Assembly: GCA_003298465.1 (NCBI GenBank)
Contig: QNGA01000001.1
Span: forward strand, 62,001 to 126,000
DNA length: 64,000 nt
Direction of reading: 5' to 3'
Source of the DNA: a halophilic archaeon
GTDB taxonomy: Archaea > Halobacteriota > Halobacteria > Halobacteriales > Haladaptataceae
Shown here: piece by piece, positions 33,849-42,600 of the stretch
Position numbering within the stretch: the first letter of the stretch is position 1
How the letters are laid out: the number at the start of each line of letters is the position of its first letter
The notes under the pieces: generated by a model
What the model was told of the DNA's origin: nothing
The model's input: the letters and a program-made list of their open reading frames with translations, nothing else
Database searches by the model: none
Made by a program: the position numbers and the translations under genes

Positions 33849-34070
33849 ATGGCACGCACCACTCGCCGACGATTCTCGTACCTCGCTAGCCTCGCGATCG
33901 CCGGACTGGCAGGCTGTTCCTTCCCAGGTGGCGGTGGCGAAGGTGGCGGCGGAGAAGGCGGAGAAGGCGGCGGTGGAGAAGGTGGAGAGGGCGGCGAAGG
34001 CGGCGGTGGCGAAGGTGGGGAAGGCGGAGAAGGCGGCGGTGGAGAAGGTGGAGAAGGCGGAGAGGACTAG
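33849..34070 (+). CDS. Tat-exported lipoprotein with Gly/Glu repeat
   Basis: This 73-aa protein has a Tat signal (TTRRRFSYLASLAIAGLAGC) with the lipobox LAGC, so Cys23 would be lipidated. The mature part is only about 51 residues: SFP, then an unbroken run made of Gly and Glu in units such as GGGGEGG and EGGEGG, ending GGED and a stop. It would be an acidic, flexible chain anchored to the outer face of the membrane. No domain follows in any frame. The promoter is well placed. The repeat DNA is prone to length change by slippage. Confidence 0.72.
   Translation: MARTTRRRFSYLASLAIAGLAGCSFPGGGGEGGGGEGGEGGGGEGGEGGEGGGGEGGEGGEGGGGEGGEGGED
33927..34067 (+). repeat. Tandem GGN/GAR codon repeat inside the lipoprotein gene
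   Basis: This tract of about 140 bp is almost all GGT/GGC/GGA and GAA/GAG codons, arranged in larger units of 7 to 11 codons. Third positions vary, so the protein repeat appears more constant than the DNA repeat. Confidence 0.8.
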
Positions 34071-34140
34071 GAAGACGGACGAAGAGCGACGACGCAGTTC
34101 TACTTCTGCGGACGAGGAAGGGCCGTCGACGACGGACGGA

Positions 34141-35088
34141 TTACGCTTCGGCGCGTTCCCGGATGATCTTCTGGAGTTCGTCGGCGTCGTCGATGTCCTC
34201 GACCTCCTCGCGTTCGACCAACGCCGTTCCCTCGACGGTCTCGCGGCGCGTCTCGTCGACGAAGTAGACCGAGTGCGTCCTCGCGACGCGGCTTATCGAA
34301 CTCATGATGCGAGCGCGTTTCTCGGCCGTCTCGTTGAACGTCGAGTGGCTGGTGAGGACGCGGTCCTCGCGGTCGTCCTCGCTGACGGTCTTGAACGGCG
34401 CGCGGGTCGTCGGGTGGACGGTGAACCCGACGCGGGTGAGCACCGTCACCATGTGCTCGTCGTCCGGCTGGGCGTCCGGTTCTTCGGGGTCGGGTTCGTC
34501 GTTGACCTCGTCCGCGCCCTCCAGCACGTCCACCGGGCTGGTGAGGTCGCGCTCGAACATCTCTTCGAGTTCGAGCGCCACTTCGACGCTGGCGTTCATC
34601 CCGTCCTCGTACTTCGAGACGGTACGACGGGAGACGCCGAGTTCGGACGCGAGCTGGCCGAGGCTCCAGCCGCGCTCCTCGCGTTCGTCTTTCAGTATCT
34701 CGCCGTCGATGTTGACGTAGAGGCCGCCCGGCGCTGCGTACACCAGCGGCGGAATCCCCTCGACGAAGAGGTCCATGGCCGTATCGGGCGACAGCACCGG
34801 GACGCCGTGTCGGAAGTACACCACGCCCGGTTCGAGGTCCTGGTCGCGGGTCCGCAGACCGACGACGACTGGCGTGCCGTCGAGATACGTCCCGAGTCGT
34901 CGCATCTCCATTCCTGTCTCGGCGTCGAACGCGTCGACGTTGCCGAGTATCTTCAACAGCAACAGGTCCGGCCCGCGACGCGCCGCGACGTCGAAGCTCT
35001 TGGGCCGAACGGCACACCGGTCGCTGACCACGAAACCCGCATCTTCGAGCATCGCGGTCACGTTTCCGACCAGTGCGGAGCGGGACAT
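34141..35088 (-). CDS. Archaeal XRE-family transcriptional regulator (MF_00584 type)
   Basis: This 315-aa protein matches the archaeal 'putative HTH-type transcriptional regulatory protein' family. The N-terminal nuclease-like fold domain (1-125) has [24 protein letters not shown]; an XRE helix-turn-helix at about 132-165 reads [22 protein letters not shown]. An acidic linker (about 190-210) joins a C-terminal domain with [20 protein letters not shown]. Its targets are unknown. A strong TATA box sits 27 nt before the ATG, suggesting a leaderless message. Confidence 0.9.
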   Translation of the reverse strand: MSRSALVGNVTAMLEDAGFVVSDRCAVRPKSFDVAARRGPDLLLLKILGNVDAFDAETGMEMRRLGTYLDGTPVVVGLRTRDQDLEPGVVYFRHGVPVLSPDTAMDLFVEGIPPLVYAAPGGLYVNIDGEILKDEREERGWSLGQLASELGVSRRTVSKYEDGMNASVEVALELEEMFERDLTSPVDVLEGADEVNDEPDPEEPDAQPDDEHMVTVLTRVGFTVHPTTRAPFKTVSEDDREDRVLTSHSTFNETAEKRARIMSSISRVARTHSVYFVDETRRETVEGTALVEREEVEDIDDADELQKIIRERAEA

Positions 35089-35110
35089 GGTGAAAAGTAA
35101 GTGGTTCCGA

Positions 35111-35118
35111 TATAAATA
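35111..35118 (-). promoter_or_regulatory. TATA box of the XRE regulator
   Basis: The minus strand reads ATTTATA within 23-30 nt of ATG 35088. It is one of the best TATA boxes in the window. Confidence 0.6.
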
Positions 35119-35232
35119 CGTTGCGCCGGTCGGAAGTTCCGCTTGCTTGCGATTCCAGGCCTCGACGGCGACAGGTACATATACCGTTGAGGGTCCGAAA
35201 GCCGTTAGTTCGCCACACCGCTACGACCCACC

Positions 35233-36501
35233 GTGACCGTAATCGGCGTCGACGACACCGACTCCCGCGAGCGCGGGATGTGCACGACCTACCTCGCCAC
35301 CCGGGTCGCAGAGCGACTGCGCGCGGCCGGCGGCGAGGTCGAGCGCCTGCTGCTGGTCCGCCTGAACCCCGCCGTCGAGCACAAGACGCGGGGAAACGCC
35401 GCGCTCGCGGTTCACACCGACGCCGACGCCGAGACGGCCTTCGCCCTCGCCCGCGAGGAACTCGCCGCCGTCGCGGAGACGGACGACCCCCGGACGAACC
35501 CCGGGCTGGTCGTCGCCGACCACCCGCCAGAGGACGCCCCCGACGCGGTCGCCGACTTCGCTCGCGACGCCGTCCGGGACCTGCTCTCGCGTGAGGCGAC
35601 CGAACGCCGCATCGAGGCGGCTGGGTACCGCCACGCGGGCTGGAAGAACGGTCGCGGGAAGATCGGCGCGCTCGCCGCCGTGGGCGCGTGGGCCGCCTCC
35701 GCGGAGTGGACCTACGAGCACATCTCCTACCGCGAACCGGAGCGCCGGGGGACGCCCCGCGAGGTCGACCGGGAGTCGCTGTTCGCGGCGGCCGACGACG
35801 CCTACCCCCTCGCGTGGGACACCGTCGACCGCGGTTCCGGCGAGGCGGTCTGTGTCCCCCACGCGCCCGGCCCCATCCTCCACGGCATCCGGGGCGACGA
35901 CCCGGACGCGGTTCGAGGCGTCGCCGAGCGCGTCGAGAGCGAACCCGTCGAGCGCACCGCCCTGTTCGTGACGAACCAGGGTACGGACGCCCACCTCCGG
36001 GACGCCTCGCTCGGGGCGGTCGCGGACGGTGGCGCGTACCGCGTCGACGGGACGGTCGCCACCGCTCCCGAGACGCGCCGCGGCGGCCACGTCTTCTTCC
36101 GGCTGGCCGACGGAGACGGCGAACTCCGCTGTGCCGCCTTCGAGCCGACGAAGCGCTTCCGGGACCGCGTTCGGGCGCTCCGGCCCGGCGACCGCGTGAC
36201 GGTCTGCGGCGAGGTCTCCTCGGAGACGCTCAAACTGGAGAAGTTCGCGGTCCGGGACCTCGACGCGACCGAGCGCGTCACGCCGGACTGCCCCGACTGC
36301 GGGCGCTCGATGAAGAGCGCCGGAGCGAACCAGGGCTACCGCTGCCGGGACTGCGGGACGACGGCGGACGGGAAGGTCGAGCGAACGGTCGAGCGCGGCC
36401 TCGACGTCGGCTGGTACGAGGTGCCGCCGGAGGCGCGGCGACACGTCGCGAAACCCCTCGTCCGCGGCGGGTTCGACGCGCCGACTCATCCGGAGCGCTG
36501 A
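35233..36501 (+). CDS. tiaS: tRNA(Ile2) 2-agmatinylcytidine synthetase
   Basis: This 422-aa enzyme uses ATP and agmatine to modify C34 of tRNA-Ile(CAU) so that it reads AUA codons. The N-terminal TCKD kinase region has VDDTDSRERGMCTTYLATR, followed by the ferredoxin-like domain with GWKNGRGKIGALAAVGAWA. An OB-fold (about 270-345: GGHVFFRLADGDGEL) and a C-terminal zinc ribbon (CPDCG and CRDCG at about 353-376) bind the tRNA acceptor stem. GTG 35233 is the start. It is a single gene with a CATATA box about 50 nt upstream. Confidence 0.97.
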   Translation: MTVIGVDDTDSRERGMCTTYLATRVAERLRAAGGEVERLLLVRLNPAVEHKTRGNAALAVHTDADAETAFALAREELAAVAETDDPRTNPGLVVADHPPEDAPDAVADFARDAVRDLLSREATERRIEAAGYRHAGWKNGRGKIGALAAVGAWAASAEWTYEHISYREPERRGTPREVDRESLFAAADDAYPLAWDTVDRGSGEAVCVPHAPGPILHGIRGDDPDAVRGVAERVESEPVERTALFVTNQGTDAHLRDASLGAVADGGAYRVDGTVATAPETRRGGHVFFRLADGDGELRCAAFEPTKRFRDRVRALRPGDRVTVCGEVSSETLKLEKFAVRDLDATERVTPDCPDCGRSMKSAGANQGYRCRDCGTTADGKVERTVERGLDVGWYEVPPEARRHVAKPLVRGGFDAPTHPER

Positions 36502-36518
36502 CCGGCCCCCGGCACTCG

Positions 36519-37040
36519 CTACAGGGCGTCCGGAGCCGACTCGAAGCGCTCGCGCTGGCGCTCCCGGAACGGTTCGTCTGCCCGGTCGAACGCCGTCGGC
36601 GTCCAGAACCGGGCGTCGCTGGCGTCAGACCCCGCGGTGACGCTGCCGGTCGTTCGCTCGCGAGCGACGACGAATCCGATGGAGACGACGTGCTTGCCGT
36701 CGTGGGGGTCGAGACTCCGAGCGTCGAACAGCGAGAGGTCGTCGGGAGCGACCGACAGGCCGCTCTCCTCCTTGAGTTCGCGGGCCGCGCCCACGGCCGG
36801 GGGTTCGGCGCGCTCCAGGTGGCCGCCGGGGACCGTCCAGTCGCCGACCCCGGGTTCGGCGGCGCGTCGGACGAGCAACACCGCGTCGTCGTCCACGACC
36901 GCGACGCTCGCGCAGGGGACCGGGTTGTGCCAGACGACGCGGTCGCAGTCGCGACAGAAGAAGTGTTCGTTACCCTCGACGTCGGTCGTCGTCAGTTCCG
37001 TGCCACAATGGGGACAGTAGTCGGCGGGACGGGAGACCAT
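36519..37040 (-). CDS. Nudix hydrolase with N-terminal zinc ribbon
   Basis: This protein of about 173 aa has an N-terminal zinc ribbon (CPHCG and CRDCD) and a Nudix domain whose box is complete: GGHLERAE, seven residues, then RELKEESGL. This is the layout of NudC-like and ADP-ribose/NADH pyrophosphatases, but the true substrate is unknown. I prefer ATG 37040, which has GAGAGG 10 nt upstream; ATG 37061 would add 7 residues. It lies just downstream of pyrE on the same strand and is probably cotranscribed. Confidence 0.87.
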   Translation of the reverse strand: MVSRPADYCPHCGTELTTTDVEGNEHFFCRDCDRVVWHNPVPCASVAVVDDDAVLLVRRAAEPGVGDWTVPGGHLERAEPPAVGAARELKEESGLSVAPDDLSLFDARSLDPHDGKHVVSIGFVVARERTTGSVTAGSDASDARFWTPTAFDRADEPFRERQRERFESAPDAL

Positions 37041-37095
37041 CTGGTCGGAGCCTCTCGGCATCCGGGCAAAACGGTTGCGCTCCCGCGGGGCCCAC

Positions 37096-37641
37096 CTACT
37101 CGCTCGACTCGTCGGCCAGCAGTTCGGAGGCGGTCAGCAGCGCCTCCAGTTCCACATCGTGCTCGGCGAGGTTCTCCCGGCCGCCCTCCTCGCGATCGAC
37201 GACGACCAGCACGCGGTTCACCACCGCCCCGGCGTCCCGGAGCGCCGCCACTGCGTCGACCGCACTCTGGCCCGTCGTGGCGATGTCTTCGAGGACGACG
37301 ACCTCCTCGCCCTCGTCGAGTCGGCCCTCGATGAGGTTCGCGGTGCCGTACTCCTTCTGCTGTTTGCGCGCGATGACGTAGGGGCTGCCGGTCTCGACGC
37401 TCGTCACGGCCACGAGCGGGACCGCGCCCAGCGCCACGCCCGCGAGCTTCGTCTCGCTCGCGCCGAGGTCGGCGAGGCGTTCGGCGAACGCCTCCGCGAC
37501 GAGTTCGAGACAGTGGGGGTCGGTTTCGAAGAGGTACTTGTCGACGTAGTAGTCGCTGGTGCCGCCGTGCGAGAGTTCGAACTCGCCGAACCTGACCGCG
37601 TCCGCGTCCCGGAGCGCCGCGATGAGTTCCTCGTTCGTCAT
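37096..37641 (-). CDS. pyrE: Orotate phosphoribosyltransferase
   Basis: This 181-aa enzyme converts orotate and PRPP to OMP in pyrimidine synthesis. The PRPP motif is [14 protein letters not shown] (about 114-127); [12 protein letters not shown] and [12 protein letters not shown] flank the active site, with Lys residues that bind orotate/PRPP. Length and start are standard for archaeal PyrE. The Nudix gene follows after 55 nt. Confidence 0.96.
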   Translation of the reverse strand: MTNEELIAALRDADAVRFGEFELSHGGTSDYYVDKYLFETDPHCLELVAEAFAERLADLGASETKLAGVALGAVPLVAVTSVETGSPYVIARKQQKEYGTANLIEGRLDEGEEVVVLEDIATTGQSAVDAVAALRDAGAVVNRVLVVVDREEGGRENLAEHDVELEALLTASELLADESSE

Positions 37642-37725
37642 TACCCGGGATGGGTTCGCGGAGCGGTATAAACGGGACGGTTGGCGTCGAAAAGGGAGCA
37701 GAAAAACTCGGCCGCCGAAGTCGTC

Positions 37726-39231
37726 CTATCTATCGTCTCTGATACCGTCCTCTATCTGGCTGTCCCTGACGGTGACGTCCTCCGCGGACTCGGCGATTTG
37801 CAGGCCAGCTGCGTCGCTCCGCGTGCGAGCGGTGATGCCGTCGATGAGCGTACCGTCGCCCCCCTCGACGACGGCGTGGCTCTGGGAGACGTACGCGCCG
37901 CCGCGGACGGTGCAGTTCGAGCCGACGTTGTACAGCCCGTGGCGTCCCGAGTCGTTGCCGTGGTCGACGGAGAGGTCGAGGAACAGGCCGTCGTCGCGCT
38001 CGTTGTATATCGCGCTGTACGTGCCCGCGGCCGGTGCCTGTCCGGTGACGGTGGTGTCCCACAGTTTCACGCCACCGCCGCCCTCGTTGATCTTCACCGC
38101 CGAGCCGCCGCCCGCTTCGTGCGTGATGTCGCACCGCTGGACGAACGCCCGACCGGAGCCGGACTTGACGAAGACCGCGTACGTCGTCTCGTCGGTCTGT
38201 ACCGTGATGGTGCTGTCGTTGATGTGGCTCCTGTCGGCGTTGGAGTCGATAACGACGGCGTGGTTGGCGGGGACGTTCGCGCGGACGTCGACGTTCTCCG
38301 CCACGAGCATCTCGCCGTTCTCGAACTTGAGACCCAGCTGGGACCGGTCGGACCCCTCCGACTGGTCGACGACGATGGTGGCGTCGTGGACGTAGCTGTC
38401 GTTGCCACCGACGCGGACGTTCGCGCCGAAGCTGTTCTCGAAGCGACCGCCTTCGACCCGGATCGACCCGGTACCGTCGGTGGCGTACAGCCCGTTGTCC
38501 GGGAACGACCCGAGGACGCAGTCGCGGAACGTCATCGTCCCCTTGTTGGTGTTGCAGATGATGCCGGTCGGTCCCCACTCGAGCTTGTCGCCCGGCGCGT
38601 TCTCCACCGGTTCCGCGCCGTCGGGCGCGGTAAATCGTTCGACGATGCCGGAGCCGTCGGGTTCGGTGATGTCGAATCGGCCGGGGCCCCACGCGCCGCT
38701 GTCGTGACGGCCGACGACGTCGATGTCGCGGACGACCAGCCCGTCGTCGGCGGTCGCGTCGATGACCCGTACGCCCGTGTCGTCCGCGGTCATGTCGACG
38801 GTGAAGTTCTCGAAGCGCAGGTCCGTGACCGGGTCGTAGCCGACGCCGAGCCGGAACAGGTTGTAGTTCCAGTCACCGCTGTCGTCGAACTCGTCGAACG
38901 GCGCCGGGACGAGCGTCGCGCCGTCGCCGACGATCCCGAGGTTGTTGCAGCCGGTGACGCGAATCCGCTTGTCGACGTAGTACTCGCCAGCGGGGAACTT
39001 CAGCAGGGTGTCGTCCTCCGCGAGTCTCTCGATAATCGGCGTGATCGATTCGTTACCGTCGGGGTCTGCGCCTTCGTCCGTGACGTCGATGACCGTCCCG
39101 TACTGGTCTTCGAGGTCGGACGAAGCCGCAGCGCCAGTGCCGACGAAGGCCGTCGAAAGTGTGGCTGCGCCCGTAAGCTTGAGGTACGAGCGACGACTCG
39201 TCTTGGTCCGTTTTCGCTTGTCTGCCGCCAT
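37726..39231 (-). CDS. Tat-exported right-handed beta-helix protein
   Basis: This 501-aa protein has a Tat signal (SRRSYLKLTGAATLSTAFVG, cleavage near AAA) with no lipobox, so it is probably released or wall-bound. The mature chain has a pectate-lyase-like start (DVTDEGADPDGNESITPIIE) and then many parallel beta-helix coils recognised by repeating NxxG and V-x-D/N patterns, for example FENFTVDMTADDTGV and VEGGRFENSFGANV. Such proteins are polysaccharide lyases, glycosidases or adhesins. I see no decisive catalytic triad. ATG 39231 fits a TAATAC box 27 nt upstream; GTG 39246 is an alternative. Confidence 0.87.
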   Translation of the reverse strand: MAADKRKRTKTSRRSYLKLTGAATLSTAFVGTGAAASSDLEDQYGTVIDVTDEGADPDGNESITPIIERLAEDDTLLKFPAGEYYVDKRIRVTGCNNLGIVGDGATLVPAPFDEFDDSGDWNYNLFRLGVGYDPVTDLRFENFTVDMTADDTGVRVIDATADDGLVVRDIDVVGRHDSGAWGPGRFDITEPDGSGIVERFTAPDGAEPVENAPGDKLEWGPTGIICNTNKGTMTFRDCVLGSFPDNGLYATDGTGSIRVEGGRFENSFGANVRVGGNDSYVHDATIVVDQSEGSDRSQLGLKFENGEMLVAENVDVRANVPANHAVVIDSNADRSHINDSTITVQTDETTYAVFVKSGSGRAFVQRCDITHEAGGGSAVKINEGGGGVKLWDTTVTGQAPAAGTYSAIYNERDDGLFLDLSVDHGNDSGRHGLYNVGSNCTVRGGAYVSQSHAVVEGGDGTLIDGITARTRSDAAGLQIAESAEDVTVRDSQIEDGIRDDR

Positions 39232-39254
39232 CGATGCCACCGTCACATGGAGCC

Positions 39255-39260
39255 GTATTA
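39255..39260 (-). promoter_or_regulatory. TATA-like box of the beta-helix gene
   Basis: The minus strand reads TAATAC, centred 27 nt before ATG 39231. Confidence 0.5.
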
Positions 39261-39307
39261 GTTATCTGTGTGGTAGACTCGTTGTTCCCCGTTCTCCCAT
39301 CGTTGCA

Positions 39308-39322
39308 ACTGTTGTAAACAGT
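39308..39322. promoter_or_regulatory. Operator-like 15-bp inverted repeat
   Basis: ACTGTT and AACAGT are separated by GTA, about 50 bp upstream of the TATA box of the beta-helix gene. This size and symmetry fit a dimeric winged-helix regulator; the protein is unknown. Confidence 0.3.
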
Positions 39323-39665
39323 CTTTTGCCGGGCCTCACCGCCGCTACTCGCCGAGTACCGTGCTAGCGACCCCCAGGAATTACGGGGGCCGCGTCGCCG
39401 TCCTCGCACCGCCGTCGGTGACGAGAAACCACGTGTGCTCGCGACGCCGGGCGGCCCGGTCTTGTTGAGTTCGCCCACGTCCAGTGGTTGCTCTATCCAC
39501 GCAGATAAGCCGCGGACCCCGTCGGTTCTCGTCGCTCTGCGACCGCCGCGTCGCGCCGTCGGGCGTCGTCAGGCGTCGTCGCACCCTCGCTCCGGTCGGG
39601 AACGTCGTACGCGGCCTCGCAAAAAACCGGGCGCGAAACCGCTCGAACTCCGCGCTCCCGTCGGG

Positions 39666-42600
39666 TTACATGAAGTCCGCGATGCCGGACTGTTTGTTCT
39701 TGTCGTTCTCGAAGACGCTCTCCAGCGAACGGTCGAGCATCTCCAGTCGCTGTTTCGTGTAGTCGCGAGCGCCGTACTCGTCGGCGACCTGGATCGCGGT
39801 GTCCATGTACTTGTTCACGGAGCCGCGGTGGACGGTGAGGTTCACGTCGCCGCCGCACTCCCGGCAGTCGCCGGTCAGGGGCATCCGACGGTACTTCTCG
39901 CCGCAGTCGAGACACCGCGTCTCCTGGCGCGAGAACGCCCGCAGGTTGCCGATGAGGTCCGGCAGGAAGTGGTACTCGATGACGCGCTCGGCGACGTCCG
40001 TCTCGTCGACCGCGCGGAGCTTCCGGGAGAGCTCCAGCTGGGCGTCCATCTTGTCCATCATCGACCCCAGCGTCTTGTACGCCGACAGGTCCGGTCCGAG
40101 CGCGATGTCGGTCGTGTCGTGGGTGTGCCGGAAGCCGGTGTACTCGCGGTCCGTGCCGAGCGTCTCCTCGGCGATGGTCATCACGTCCTTGACCTCGCCC
40201 GGGTCGGCCATCTCGCGGGTCGCCTCGTAGAACTCGCGGGGGTACTCGTCCACGATGTCCATGTTGTGCGCCTCGTCGTCTATCTCGCTCGGGTCGATGC
40301 GCGAGGACATGACGAGCGGGGCGTCCATCTGCCCGCCGCGCTGGTCGGGGAGGAACTCCTTGCTGAAGTTCAACAGCCCGTCCATCAGCAGCATGACGCA
40401 GTCCTCGTCCCCGTCGCACTGGCCGACGAAGAGGTCGTTCGCCACGAGCGTGTGGGTGTCGGCGACGGTGAGACTGTAGGTATGCTGCAGGTCGCTCTCG
40501 ACCACCTCGATGGACTCCACCTCGTCCAGCCAGAGGTCACCGCCGTCGCCGAAGAGGCGCTGCGAGCGGACCGGCGTCGAGTCGAGGGCGTCCGCGAGCG
40601 CCTCGGATTTCCTGTCGAGGTCGAACCCGATTGCGTCGGCGAACTGGACGGCGTTCTCCGACGTCACCTTGAGGACCCACGACTCGAACTCGGGAACCGG
40701 TTCGTCGCCGTGGAACTCGGCGACGGCCCCGGTCGACGGACGACGAATCTCGGTGTACGTCTTGCAGGCGACGCCGAACCGCTTCAGCGCGGCGACCAGG
40801 TCCTGCTTCAACTCGTCGCTCACGGTGTGGGCCCGAACTTCGATTCTGTCGGTCGACGCACTCCCGTCGCCACCGAAGTATGCGCGGAGGAACTCGCGCA
40901 GGACCGGTCTCGGAGCGTTCACGACGCAGTCCGGGATGCGCTTCGCCTCCGAAGTCGTACCAGCGTCGAGGACGTCGCTGAAGAGCGCGGCAACCAGGCG
41001 ACTCGACGCAGTTATCTTCCACTCGTTCTCCTCGTACGGGGTCACCGACAGTTTGCGTTCGATGGTTTCGACGATACGTCGTCGGGGATTCTCGTCGGGC
41101 GTACAGATAGTCGTCTGGTAGAACTCGCCCGGTTCACGGCGAGTGAACCCTTCGGCAGCGTAGTAGCCGAGGACCTTCGCCATATCTCGGTCGACTTCGA
41201 GTACGCGGCTGACAGACGCGGTGTCGCGACGGATGCCGAGCGTCACGTCCTCTGGTAGCGTCTCGACGGTCTCCCGTTCTCCGAAGAGGGTGACGAAGAT
41301 GGACGCCGGGACGCTATCACGATTGACCCAGTTGTAGACCGAAGAGTCGCTCCTGCCGAGTCGCTCCGCGACCGGTTGCAGGTACCCTTCGCCGTCGGTC
41401 GCCGAATCGAAGAGACCCCGAATCCGGTCACCACCGAGACCGCGAATCACGAGGTCGTCGTTCGGGATGGAATCCGTCGACAGGAACTCTTCGAGAAGGT
41501 CGATTTCCGTGCGTTCGCCCTCGAACTCGACGTCTTTCGGAGACGGAATCTCGTCACCGGGTTCGAGTTCGCGTGCGTCGACCTCCTCCACGCCGGCAGG
41601 CGTCCACCGCCGCATCGAGTGGTCCGGAGTCACCGTCAGCTCGCGGCCGCTCCGCGTCTCTATCGTCAGCATGTGGTCCGGAGCGGGGTGCTTCGAGACC
41701 GCATCGACCGGCTTCGGGACGCGGTCGCCGTCCTCGTCTATCGAGGGGACGCGCACGTTACCATCGAGTTCCGTCACGAGGGCCCCGAAGTCGTCCGTCC
41801 GCGGGTCGTCGAGTCGTTCCTCGACCAGTCGCTGAATCTCGTCGTGGTGCCACGTCCCTGCGTCGTCCTCGTACCAGACCTTGGTCTCCGGATGGAAGCA
41901 GTTCCGGCGCTTCGCAGCGTGAAAATAAGGGTGCGCGTAGCCGACGGCGGCGCTCGTGAAGCCGACGATGCGACCGACGACCGCGGCGGAGGTGTGGGGC
42001 GCCATGCCGAAGACGAGTTCGCCGACGAGGTCCTGGCGCTCCGCCAGGTCGTAGAACGAATCGAGGCCGTAGTAGTCCTCCAGCAGTTCGTCGACGAAGT
42101 CGGCGGTCTTCAGGAGGTGTTCGGCCGCGCCGTCCGAGAGGACCACGTCCTGCACCTTGAGTTCGACCAGTTGGTCGTCGTGGCGCAGGGGGTCGCCGCG
42201 AACGTCCGTCTCGTACCCCAGGCCCCGCAACTGGTCGGCCGTGACGTCCAGTTCCTCCGCCCGGACGGCGGTCACCGGGAGGTCGGTCATGTCGTAGCGG
42301 ACGGTCCCGTCCTTGAACGCCGAGACGCCGTGTTTCGCCCGGAGGACGCCCTTCTCGATGGGTTCGGGGGTCTTGTGCGACGACGAGAGACCCTTGACGC
42401 CTTTCAGCACGTCGAAGGCGTTCTCGCGCTCGCCGACCGATTCGAGGGCGTCGCGGTACTCGTCGTTGACGTTGATGGTTCGGGTCTCGACGCTGGTCGC
42501 TTCGACTTCGCAGCGCGGACACTCCGCGCGGCCGGACTGGTCCGGTTCGACCTCGGTGCCGCACTCCGGACACTCGTAGTGCGGGAAGGTGTTGCCGTCG

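Larger units (their letters stand above)
39232..39665. other. 434-nt intergenic region between beta-helix gene and polC 3' end
   Basis: No convincing gene is seen. Near the beta-helix gene it is A/T-rich, with a TAATAC box (39255-39260, minus strand) and a 15-bp inverted repeat ACTGTT-GTA-AACAGT at 39308-39322 that could be an operator. The half nearer polC is GC-rich and contains GCGTCGTC-type short repeats. I looked for a tRNA and saw none. Confidence 0.5.

Noticed and set aside
33928..35100. Alternative frame through the Gly/Glu repeat that continues as an Ala/Lys/Val-rich protein
   Set aside because: It turns into the antisense of the XRE regulator, has no signal or motif, and the Tat-lipobox frame has a proper start and promoter.
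35221..36489. A 422-codon open frame antisense to tiaS
   Set aside because: tiaS has full-length family motifs in the other strand. The antisense frame is Arg/Val/Gly-rich with no motif, an expected by-product of high GC and NNS/RNY codon bias.
39232..39665. Possible tRNA or small RNA in the long gap before polC's 3' end
   Set aside because: No T-loop consensus or cloverleaf could be drawn by eye; only short GC-rich repeats are present. A tRNA search program would settle it.
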